From Sapria himalayana (Eukaryota > Streptophyta > Magnoliopsida > Malpighiales > Rafflesiaceae), in the NCBI GenBank assembly GCA_029783825.1, contig JAREIK010012212.1, forward strand, positions 1 to 64,000: DNA of 64,000 nucleotides. The letters run 5' to 3'. The notes under the pieces are model-generated. The model was not told the DNA's origin, did not search any database, and worked only from the letters and a program-made list of their open reading frames with translations. Each line of letters begins with the position of its first letter. The stretch's first letter is position 1. A program made the translations under genes and the position numbers. This document shows, piece by piece, positions 13,702-24,947 of this stretch.

Positions 13702-14090
13702 TGGATTGTGCCATCTACATTGCCATTAATTAATATGATATGTTAAGCATAAATAAATATAAATATTTCAAACAATCAAGCTCTACAAAACTAACTATAA
13801 CACATTCGGCCCACTCATTCGGCCCAACCACACACCACAACCAATACTCAACAAAACTGACTGAGACATATAATAATAATAATAATTAATCACTCAATTC
13901 TCGTCAGAAAAACAAACCAAAAGGCTGGTGGCATCTTAGACATGGTGGAGGCAACTAAAAGTGCAATGTACAAGGGCTGGACCTAACTGAACAAGGCTGG
14001 AATGGCATCAGGTGGCATGGAACTCTTCGAAACAGCAATTGGTGCGTTAGAATTGGATGGACAGTAGCGAAATTGGTGGCATCTTCATGT

Positions 14091-14105
14091 TATATATATA
14101 TATAT
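14091..14105. repeat. (TA)n microsatellite in hAT copy 1
   Basis: An uninterrupted TA run of about 15 bp lies inside the 5' untranslated side of the transposon. The homologous run in copy 2 (36486-36509) is longer, at about 24 bp. The two copies have therefore diverged in repeat number since duplication. Confidence 0.8.
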
Positions 14106-14214
14106 TCTTGGTTCTAGTATAGGTTTTTTAGGACGGGACGATTCTAGGGAGGGATATTGAGTAAGATCCGAAACCATCCCAAAAGAAAAAATACGTGACA
14201 GAATGGGATGCGAA

Positions 14215-16635
14215 AATAAATTTATAAAAGCATATATTTAAAATTAAAAATTATTATCAAGTAATATAAGTTACTTTACTTTTGAATCAAGTTGGGTTTT
14301 GTAAATATTTTTAATTAATATCAATCTTAATATTAAAAGATAATAAATTTAATTTTTGATCATTATTATAATATCTATCAATAATATATTTATATTAAAT
14401 TTATATGATTTAAAATAATTAATATTATTATAACAAAATTTGTATTAAAATTTCAAAAAATTTTAAATATTATTATATTTTTAAATCGTTATAAACCTAT
14501 GAAAATGATTAAAAAATTATAGGAAATTTTGTTTGTCATTTTATTTTTTTAAATAAATCTATAAACCACTAAAAGCCCTAAAAATATAAATCACAAAAAC
14601 TCCTAACACAAAACCTCTAAATACTTAAATCATTAAACTGGTATAAAATTAATAATAAATCATAAATCTCATTTTAATTTTTATTCAGTATAATTTTAAA
14701 CTTTTTTATTTTAATTATTTATCAATTTATTTGATAGAAATATTAATTACAAAATTAATTATAGTCAGACAGATCTAACTTTAAATTAAACTGGCATCCC
14801 TAAATAATAAATAAATAATCTCATTTTTTTTCATTATATTTTAAATATTCATTTTAATTATTATTTGTTTTTTTATATATAAATATTAACTACAAAATAA
14901 ATTGAGTTAGACAAATATAATTTATTAAATTATTTTTCATCAAAAATTATTGATTAACTTTTAAAAGAAAAAAAAAATTCAAAACAAAAAATATTATATA
15001 GTAATATTATATTGCTTTTCTTCTGAATCATTTTAGGTTTTTGTAATTATATTTTAATTGATATCTATCTTTTTAATAATAGATTATTAATTCAATTTTT
15101 GATCATTATTAGAATATTTATCAATAAAATTTTTATATTGAATTTATATGATATATAATTATAATGATTATTATAACCAAATATTGTATTCACATTTAAA
15201 AAAAATTTAAAAATTATTATATTTTCAAAGGTTATAAACTTTCAAAATATCAAAAAATAATAAAAATAATTTTTTTTATTTTATTTTTTTGATAAAACCT
15301 ATAAACCACTAAATTCATACACAATTAAATTAGTAAACTCCTAAACCTCACAATGCCTAAATACATAAACTATTAAACTGCTATATACTACTTAATAATT
15401 AAATAATCTAATTTTTATTTCTATTTAATATAATTTTTAATATTCATTTTAATTATTTATTAGATATTTTTATAGAAATATTTTTACAAATTAAATTATG
15501 AGTGCGACATATATATTTAATTTATTTTTAATCAAAAAAAATATATGTTATAAAAGAATTAAAAATTTAAAAATTAAAAATTATTATCCAATACTAGTTT
15601 TTACTTTAATTTTTGAATCAATTTGGGTTTTTGTAAATATTTTTATTAATATCAATCTCTTTATTATTAGTTTATTAATTTAAATTTTTATCATTATTAT
15701 ATTTCTATCAATTAAATTGTTTATATTCAAATTATATGATATATATTTATTACTATTATTATAATAAATATGTATTCACATTTCAAAAAAATTTAAATAT
15801 TATTATTTTTTCAAAGGTTATAACCTATGAAAATTAGAAAAAATAACAATTTTTTTTGTTGTTATTTATTATTTAAAAAAACCTATAAACCACTAAATGC
15901 CTCCTAAAAACATAAATTGCTAAACTTTTAAATGACAAAAAACTCTAAATACATAAACCATTAAACATGTGTACGTTATAAAAAATCATAAATCTCAATT
16001 TAATTTTTATTAAGTATAATTTTTAATTTTATTTTTAATTATTTATAAATTTGTTTTTTATAGAACTATTAATTACAAAATAAATTATTAGTGAGAAAAT
16101 CTAATTTAAATATTTATTTTTTCATCAAAAAAAAATATATCCATATAAAAGAGGCAAAATTTTAAAAACAAAATTTACTATTTAGTAATATATTTTATTT
16201 TTTATTTTGAATCAATTTTAGATTTGCAATTATATTTTAATTTATAACATTCTTATTATAATAGTTTATTAAATTTTTTATTGATCATTATTATAAATGC
16301 TATTAATAAAATTATTTATATTGAATTTACATTATATATAATTATTAGATTATTATTACTAAATATTATATTCTCATTAAAAAAATTTTAAATTATATAT
16401 TTTCAAAGGTTATAACCTTCAAAAATAACAAAAAAAATCAAAAAAAATTTATATTTTTTTATTTTTTCATTCTTTAAATAAAAACTAATAACTCACTTAA
16501 GGCCTAAAACACTTAAATCACTAAACCCCAAAAACCCTAAATACTTAAACCATTAAACTAGTATATCTTGAATAATAAATAATAAATCGCTATTTTATTT
16601 GTATTCATTATAATTTTAAATATTCATTTTAATTA
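14215..16635 (+). repeat. Satellite array, block 2
   Basis: Plus-strand satellite with palindromes near 14480, 15225, 15810 and 16402, giving monomers of about 745, 585 and 592 bp (types G-long, F, G' and the start of B). It is colinear with 36960-39230, downstream of hAT copy 2, confirming that a segment larger than the transposon was duplicated. It ends at an abrupt orientation switch near 16636. No gene is present. Confidence 0.9.
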
Positions 16636-16750
16636 ATATTTTGTAATATATCCGTCTCACTAAAATTTATTTTGTAATTAATATTTCAATTAAAATAAAC
16701 ATATAAATAATTAAAATGAATATTTAAAATTATAATTAATACTAATAAAA
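16593..16750. repeat. Foldback junction where satellite orientation flips
   Basis: The arm 16593-16635 is nearly the reverse complement of 16708-16750; a stretch of 29 bases is exact. The two arms are separated by about 72 bp. Left of the junction the satellite reads on the plus strand (ATTATAATTTTAAATATTC), right of it on the minus strand (GAATATTTAAAATTATAAT). This is a head-to-head junction forming an imperfect inverted repeat. Confidence 0.85.
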
Positions 16751-19700
16751 TGAGATTTATTATTTATTATTTAGAGTATACTAATTTAAGGCATATGTAT
16801 TTATGGGCTTCGGGGTTTAGGAGTTTTGTCATTAAGAAATTAGCTATTTGTCGTGGTTTATAGATTTTATTTAAAAAACTAATAACAAAAAATTTTTTTT
16901 TTATTTTTTCTCATTGTCAAAGGTTATAACCTTGAAAACTTAATAATTTTTAAATTTTGTTAAAATATGAAAATATTATTTTGTTATAATAATCTAAATA
17001 ATTATATATTATGTAAATTCAATATAAATAATTTTTTTTATAGATAATATAATGACGATAATAAAATTAATTAATAAACTATTATTAATAAGATAGATAT
17101 TAAATAAAATTTATTTGCAAAACCTAAAATGATTCAAAATCAAAGTAAAATATATTAATAAGGTAGATATTAAATAAAAACTATTATTAATACTTAAAAT
17201 ATACAGGTTTAAAAGATTACATATTTAGGAGTTTTTTGGGATTTAAGAATTTAGTGATTTAAGTGTTTAGGCATTTAGTAGTTTATAGTTTTTATTTAAA
17301 AAATAAAATAACAAAAAAATTTTTTTGTTATTTGTTCTCCTTTTTGAAGGATATAACCTTTGAACTATAAACAATTTTTAAATTTTTTTAAATCTGAATA
17401 CTATATTTAGTTATGATAATCTTAATAATTATATATCATGTAAATTCAATATAAACAATTATTTTGATATATATTATAATAATTATCATACAAAAGATTA
17501 ATAAACAATTATTAATAAGATAAATATTGTTTTAAAATATATTTACAAAACCTAAAATGATTCAAAATCAAAGTGAAATATTTTACTAACTATTAATTTT
17601 AAATTTTTAAATTTTTGTATCCATTTTAAGCACATATATTTTTTTGATGAAAATAAAATTCATTTTAACTTATATTTTTCTTGACTATTAATTTATTTTA
17701 ATTTATATTCTATAAAAATAAACTAATAAATAATAAAAATGTATCCAAAATTATAATTGAATACTAATAAAATGAGATTATTATTATTATTTATTATTTA
17801 GGGTATACCTATTTAATAGTTTAAGTTATTGTGGTTTTGGGGTGGGTTAATGAGTTTATTTATTTATATGTTACACATTTAGGTATATTTATTGATTTAT
17901 AGATTTTATTCAATCAATGAAATAACAAAAATTTTATTTTATGACTTTTCGTGATTTTCAAAGGTTATAACCTTGAAAATATACTAATTTTTTAATAGTT
18001 CTAAAATATGAATACAATACTTAGTTATAATAATCTTAATAATAATATTTGATGTTAAATTGAATATAAAATTTATTAATATATATTATTTTGATGATCA
18101 AAAAATAAATTAATAAACTATTATTAATAAGACATATATTAATTAAATATATTTGTAGAAGCCAAAATAATTAAAAATCAAAGTAAATTATATTACTAAA
18201 TACAAATTTTAAATTTTTGAAAATTCGTTTATTTTTATAAGCTTATATTTTTTTCATAAAAAATAATTTTACTAAAAAATATATGTCTCACTCATTATTT
18301 ATTTTGCAATTAATATTTCTATAAAATAAACTAAAAAATAATTAAAATGAATATTTTAAATTATAAAGAATCTAATAAAAATTAGATTATTATTTATTAT
18401 TTAGTTTATATAGGTTTAATGGTTTAAGTATTTAAGGGGTTTTGGGGTTTAGAAGTCTATAGATTTAAATGTTTAGCCATTTAGTGGTTATAAGTTTTAT
18501 TTTAAATAATAAATAATAAAAAAATTATTTTTATGATTTTTATCATTTTTGAAGGTTATAACATTTGAAAATATATAACTTTTTAAATTTTTTTCAAATG
18601 TAAATATAATATTTAGTTATAATAATCTTAATAATTATAAGACATTTAAATTAAATATAAAGTAATTTTATTGCTAGATATTATAAAATTGATCAAATAA
18701 TAAATTAATAAACTATTATTAATAAGATTGATCGCAATTAAAATATAATTGCAAAACCTATATATAATGATTTCAAAATCAAAGTAAAATATATTACTAA
18801 ATAATAATTTTTTGTTTTTAAATTTTTAATTCTTTATATTATCTTTTTTTTGATTAAAGTAAATTATTAAAATTATATTTGTCTCACTCATTATTTATTT
18901 TGTGATTGATATTTCTATAAAATAAACTAATACATTAGTAAAATGAATATTTAAATTATAATGAAATCTAAATTAAAATGAGATTTATGATTTATTATAT
19001 GTGGTATATCGGTTTAATGGTTTGATTATTCAGGAGTTTTTGTCGTTTAGGAGTTATCAATTTAGGTTTTAGGTATTTAGTGGTTTATAGGTTTTATTAT
19101 ATAATAAAAATAAAAGAAAATTTTAGATTTTTTCTGATTTTCTAATGGTTATAACCTTTAAAAATAAATAATTTTTAAATTATTTGAAATATGAATACTT
19201 TTGTATAATTATATTAATCTTTCTAATATATATCATAAATTCAATATAAACAATTTTAATGATAGATATTATAATAATGATCAAAAATTAAATTAACAAA
19301 CTATTATTTAATAATATAAATATTAATTAAAATATCTTTACTATAACAACAACATGATTCAAAATCAAATCAAAATATATTACTAAATAATAATATTTAA
19401 TTTTTTAAATTTTTTCTTATTTTATGAGCTTATATTTTTTTTATTAAAAATAAATTATTTAAATAATATTTGTCTCACTCGAAATTATTTTGTAATTAAT
19501 TTTTCTAAAAAATTAAACTATAAATATTAAAAATCACTATTTAAAATTATAATAAATAGAAATAAAAATTAGATTATATTTATTAAGTAGTATATAGATG
19601 GTAAAATCTTTATGTATTTAGGGGTTTCGGGGTTTATGAGCTTACTAATTTAAGTAAGTAAGCATTTAAGGGTCTATAGGTTTTATTTAAAAAATAAATA

Positions 19701-22480
19701 ACTAAAATTTTTATTATTATTATTTCTTATTTTTAAGATTATAACCTTTGAAAATATAATAATTTTAAATTTTTTTTAAAAGTGAATACAATATTTATTT
19801 ATAATAATCATAATAATTATATATCATATAAATTCAATATAAATAATTTTATTGATCGATATTCTAATAATTATCAAAAAAAAAATTAAAAATCTATTAT
19901 GAATAAGATTGATATAAATTAAAATATAATATCAAAACCTAAAATGATTCAAAAGAAAAGTAAAATATATTACCTAAATAATAATCATTTTTTTTAAATT
20001 TTTATTCTTTTTATATGCTTATCAATCTTTTGATGAAAATAATTTATTATAAATTATATTTTTAACTAATAATTTATTTTATAATTCATACATATATAAA
20101 AATAAAAAACTAAACAATCAAAATGAATTTTTTAAATTATAATGAAACAAATAAAAATGAAATTTATTAATATTATTTAGGGTATACTAATTTAAAGGAT
20201 TATCTATATACAGGTATCGGATTTTGTAGTTTAGTGATTTAAATGCTTAGGCATTTAGTGGTTGTATTGGTTTTATTTAAACACTAGAATATCAAAAAAA
20301 ATATTTTTTTTATTTTTTTCACATTTTTCAAAGGTTATAACATTTGAAAATATAATAATTTTAAATTTTTTTTTAAAAAGTGAATACAATATTTAGGTTA
20401 TAATAATCATTATATTATATATCATATAAATTAAATATAAACATTTTTATTGATAAATATTCTAATAATGATTAAAAAATAACTTAATAATCTATTATTA
20501 ATAAGATATATATCAATTAAAATATAATTACAAAACCTAAAATGATTCAGAAGAAAAGCAAAATATATTTTTATATGATAATTTTTTGTTTTAATTTTTT
20601 TTTTTCTTTTAAAAGTTTTCTTCTATAATTTTTTGATAAAAAAATAATTTAAATAAATTATATTTGTGTAACTCAAAATTATTTTGTAATTAATATTATA
20701 TAAAATAAACAAATAAAATAATTAAAATGAATATTTAAAATTATAATTAAAAATAATGAGATTTATTATTTATTATTTAGGGTTTATTACCGATCTAATT
20801 TAAATTAGATCTGTCTCACTAATAATATATTTTGTAATTCATATTTCTATAAAAATAAACTTAAAATTATTTAAAATAAAAATTAATATTATACTGAATA
20901 AAACTTTAACAATGATATTTATGATTTATTATTAATGTATACTAGTTAAATGGTTAAGTAATTAGAGGTTTTATCTTTTTAGGCGTTTAGCGATTTAGGT
21001 TTTTAAGCATTTAGTGGTTTATTGGTTAATTTAATCAATAAAATAAGCACAAAAAAATTTTGTAATTTTTTTCTCATTTTATAGCTTATAACCTTTGAAA
21101 TATTATAATATTTAAAATATTTCTGAAATGTAACTACATATTTTAGTTATAATAATATAATCATTATATATCATATAAATTTCAATATAAACAATTTTAT
21201 TGATAGATAATATAATAATGATCAAATATAAATTAATAAACTAATAATAAAAAGAGTGATATTAATTAAAAATATTTACAAACCTCAAATTGATTCAAAA
21301 CTAAAGTAAAATATATTACTGGATAATAATTTTATTTTAAATTTTTACTTCTTTTATAAGCGTTTATATTTTTTTTGATTAAAATAAATTATTTAAGTTA
21401 TATTTGTCGCATCATAATTTATTTTATAATAAATATTTCTATAAAAATAAACTAATAATAATTAAAATGAATATATAAACTATATTAAATAGAATTAATT
21501 AAAAAATATTGACCAAAATCTTAATTGATTCAAATAAAGTAAAATATATTACTAGATAATAATTTTAAATTTTTAAATTTTTTACTCTTTATATGCATAT
21601 ATATATTAGTTTCATTAAATGTAAATTTTTTAAAATTATATTTGTCCCACTAAAAATTTATTTTGTAATAAATATTTCTAAAAAAATAAACAAATAAATA
21701 ATTAAATGAACTATTTAAAATAATAATAAATTGAAATAAAAATTCAATTTATTAATTATTACGTAGTATATAGCGGTTTAATGGTTACTCTATTTAGGCA
21801 TTACGGGGTCTAGGAGTTTACTTATTTAATTGTGTATGCATTTAGTAGTTATAGGTTTAATTTAAAAAATAAAAAAACAAAAAATTTTATTTTTATTATT
21901 TTTTGATATTTCCAAGGTTATTACCTTAAAAAATTATAAAAAATTTTAAATTTTCTCAAAAGTGAATTCAATATTTAGTTATAATAATCATTATATTTAT
22001 ATATCATATACATTCAATATAAACAATTTTATTGATAAATATTCTAATAATGATCAAAAAATAAATTAATAATCTATATTAATAAGATAGATATCAATTA
22101 TAATATAATTACAAACATGATTTAGAAGAAAAGCAAATATATTACTATATAATAATTTTTTGGTTTGAAATTTTTTTTTCTTTTAAAAGTTATCTATATT
22201 ATTTTGATGAAAAATAATTTATATAAATTATATTTTTGTAACTCATCAATTTATATTATAATTAATATTTATATTAATTATAAACAAATAAATAATTAAA
22301 TTTGAATATTTAAAATTAAAATGAAAAAAAAAATGAGATTTATTCTTTATTATTAGGATATACAGGTATAATTTAAATTAGAGCTGTCTCACTAAGAATT
22401 ATTTTAATTAATATTTCTATAAAAATAAACTGATAAATAATTAAATTAAAAATTAAAATTATAATGAATAATTAAAATAA
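16636..22480 (-). repeat. Satellite array, inverted block, left part
   Basis: All satellite landmarks appear as reverse complements (TTTAGGAGTTTAG, GGTTTATAGGTTTTATTTAAA, TTTGTCTCACT). Palindromes lie near 16925, 17350, 17960, 18560, 19150, 19740, 20330, 21090 and 21915. Read on the minus strand from element X leftward, the monomers are G-part, F, G-long, E, H, I, J, K, L and C-like. The plus-strand block after 48420 has G-part, H, I, J, K, L, so the F-G-E triplet is extra here or lost there. No gene is present. Confidence 0.9.
16760..17255 (-). repeat. Boundary unit shared by both ends of the inverted block
   Basis: This stretch, with TATGGGCTTCGGGGTTTAGG, a palindrome and then ATACAGGTTTAAAAGATTA, is a close direct copy of 27918-28430, about 11.2 kb away. 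The antiparallel counterpart is at about 51530-52010. It contains a fused pair of monomers in which TTAATAAGATAGATATTAAATAAA occurs twice in succession. It marks one period of the higher-order repeat in the inverted block. Confidence 0.75.
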
Positions 22481-23164
22481 TTTATTTTGTTCCTCTCTTA
22501 ACTCTACAATGATTGCTAAATCTCTAACCAAAATAATATGAGCTTTTACTTTATCTCTATTATGTCTCATCATATTTGATGTTTGAATCATTGGGCTATC
22601 AAAGGTAATTTGACTCATGTACGCTAACAGACTAAACCAAAGTTGCCACCCCTATGTGTTGAAATAGCTAGTTGTTGAGGGATGCTATTTATATTGATTA
22701 TTGTATTTATTCTAAAATAGCTCTCATGCACACACTCAAAGCAATTTTTTTAAAACATAGTTCACCTCTAAAAAATAACCACCTTGTCGCCTATTAGAAC
22801 AAACTAGCCCCAGGGCGGTTTGAGCAGGGCAAGAAGTATGGCCTCTCTTTTAATCAAGAATCAAAAAATTTTATTTTATTGGCATGTCTAAGCCTTTTTT
22901 TTAAATCCTCATGGATATCAAAAGTATCATTTCTTTCTTTTTATATTAAATGAGCTGTGTATACAAGCTCACTATACCCAAAAAGGTGTAAATGAATTCA
23001 TATTCAAACCTATAAAAGGTTTTAATCATAGCTCAAAATATTATTCTAACATATTGACACTTGAGGTCACAAATCAAAGGAAAAAAGCTATAGTGATATT
23101 TTCAATCCCAAGAATTTTAGCTATAGAAAGTTATAAAGAGTAGTACTCGATCTTAACTATTTCT

Positions 23165-23530
23165 AGGGTAATGACTTTTGCTCTTGAGGAATGTCCAAAG
23201 TTACAATCATTCCTAGTGCAATGACTTTGCAATATAAAGATAAAATGCACAAGCTATGGTCATATCCAATACTGTGACCCAGTATTATAGTGATTAAATA
23301 TGTATTCATGATCATTCTTAGTGCAATAACAATAGATTAAACAGAGAGACAAGTTATAGCATATTCTCATCGATATGATTTTGTGTTCTAGAGACAAAAT
23401 ATACAATCATGACCATTGCTAATGCTTCAATAATATATAGCAAGAAAGGGACCAAATCCATAACTCACCCCTTGAGTGATGACTTTGTGTTACATATACA
23501 AAAGATAAATCTGTGACATTTCTAAAAGTT
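23165..23530 (-). repeat. Diverged internal tandem repeat of element X
   Basis: The words ATGACTTT and TGATTTTGTGTT recur near 23170, 23220, 23374 and 23478. They occur together with TCATTCCTAGTGCAAT-like words (near 23208, 23311 and 23410) and AAAGATAAA-like words. Units are irregular, roughly 50-150 bp. The same pattern appears in the other copies (about 47380-47735 and 60885-61240). It is probably an ancient tandem repeat inside the element; its role is unknown. Confidence 0.55.
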
Positions 23531-23577
23531 GTGAATTTCAAAATAAATTTACCACTTAGTCATTTGATTATAAAGTA

Positions 23578-23663
23578 CAAACATGAGATTTAGAATTTAG
23601 GGTTTATGGGTTAGGGTTATAGTTTATGGTTTAAGGGTTAGGATTTAAAGTTTTAGGGTTTAT
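23578..23663 (-). repeat. Degenerate telomere-like patch in element X
   Basis: On this strand the patch reads TTTAGGGTTTATGGGTTAGG followed by variants such as GGTTTAAGGGTTAGGATTT. This is a short array of degenerate TTTAGGG heptamers. The other copies carry it as CCTAAA/CCATAAA variants (about 47235-47325 and 60739-60835). It lies next to the A-rich tract. It is far too degenerate and short to be a functional telomere. Confidence 0.75.
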
Positions 23664-24947
23664 GTTTTTTTTTTGTTTTTGTGGAAAATACACACTTTAT
23701 TTATCATTAGGCACACAACTTACAGAGACTAAAAAGATGACTAATTTAGGCGAGCCCCACCAAATTTTATGCACCTTAATGATTATATGCATAAAATACA
23801 TAAAAAAAACATAATGCCTAATAATTCCAGTGGACTAATACAACTAAATCAACTGGCATTCCTAGACTTCAGAGTTGGCATTGAGTCATTATGCGCACTA
23901 CATCCTTTCCATTCACATTTGTTAAGCCTTTTGAAAAACCTGAATGATTCACCATATTAAAACTATGCAAATATAAGATTGTGCATGTGTGTGACATGCA
24001 GCATCAAGTGTTTGCCTATCTCGTTGCTATGCAATGGAATACATGTAAACCTGAATACCCATAAATCCACAATTCCATATCTACGACAACTTGTTCGATT
24101 CATTCTCACCCTGAATTCCACATTCTTTTGCTCAAATGATCCTCAAAAGAGTATCTCTTTGGTTAGAATGTTTCCTACTCGAGCTCCAAGAAGTGGCTGT
24201 ATGTTGCACCGACAAAATATCAAAAATATGCATGCATCGGTGTGCATGTGTCATGAGGTCCTTCTCATAGTCTAATTATCTACGCGTATAACCAAGATAG
24301 AATACAAGTAAAATTACAAAATGCTATAAAGATGGGTTTTCTTCTCCGGGGAGTGTAGCATCGCCTAATGTGTATTCACAAAATGCATTAGTCGGCCCCA
24401 CTTAGAGATACTCATGGGTCCAATTGCTCCCATTGCATGCTTCATAGAGAACAGAGAAGATTGTGTGTGTGAGTATGTCATGATCTGTCTCTACAAGTAC
24501 ATGGTGAATACAAAGTCTAAAATACAAAAAAGACTACAAACATAAACTACAAGTTTGAATCTTTCATCTCGTGCGGATGGTTTGGACTCCATTGCTTACC
24601 GGCCTTGCTTGGTGATGCTTCGAATTTTGCTGATTCTCCAATTAATCATGGATTACCCGCTACTCCTGTTGGGCGATGGTTGGGTGGCCTTCTATGCTGC
24701 TTGATAGGGCTAGTGGGATCCACTTCTAGCTACTCCTAGATTTACTCCCGACAACTTTGCTAGGTCTCGTCAGTTTTCTGAATGTTATCATCCCTGCATG
24801 CTAGTGGGGCCCTCGACATGCTGGTGGCCCATACTTCTCGCTGCTTCTAGGACTTGCTGGCCCCTCTAAATGCTACACCAAAATGGACAAGAATATGTGC
24901 ACGTTTGTTTTTGGTCATTCGTTATGTGTGTGTGGTGCAGTAGTAAT

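Larger units (their letters stand above)
10613..14214 (-). mobile_element. hAT transposon copy 1, right end deleted
   Basis: The left end, TAGGGTTTATCATGGGAC, differs from the left terminal inverted repeat of copy 2 at three of 18 positions. It is followed by G-rich subterminal words such as GGGACGGGACG and GGACGGGGACGGGAC. The body matches 33004-36620 throughout, with many point differences and small indels. At the right, sequence homologous to copy 2 stops after GAATGGGATGCGAAAA and passes into satellite, so the right terminal repeat and target-site copy are gone. Compared with copy 2 about 340 bp of element end plus satellite is missing. The transposase gene runs on the minus strand and is broken. 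The element could not transpose as it stands. Confidence 0.88.
22481..24947 (-). mobile_element. Element X, inverted copy (about 2.47 kb)
   Basis: A non-satellite insert in the reverse orientation to the copies at 45964-48420 and 59445-61733. Read on the minus strand it starts TACTACTGCACCACACACA and ends near GAGGAACAAAATAAA. In order it has a 1.27-kb part ending in AATAAA and an A-rich tract (T-rich 23664-23680 on this strand), a telomere-like patch (23578-23663), a diverged internal repeat (23165-23530), an imperfect hairpin (22800-22822) and a tail near 22490-22700. No long ORF is shared between copies and no known protein motif is seen. No terminal inverted repeat or clear target-site duplication was found. 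It may be a composite of a retroposed transcript and other DNA. Class unknown. Confidence 0.75.

Noticed and set aside
23578..23663. A true telomere or chromosome end
   Set aside because: Only degenerate TTTAGGG-like units over less than 100 bp, embedded between other element X sequence and repeated in all copies.
23769..24275. Two plus-strand ORFs in the inverted element X copy, and ORFs 46776-47042 (-), 47533-47733 (+) and 59421-59612 (-) in the others
   Set aside because: Frames and starts are not shared between the three copies, and the last one crosses into satellite. No domain or signal was recognised.
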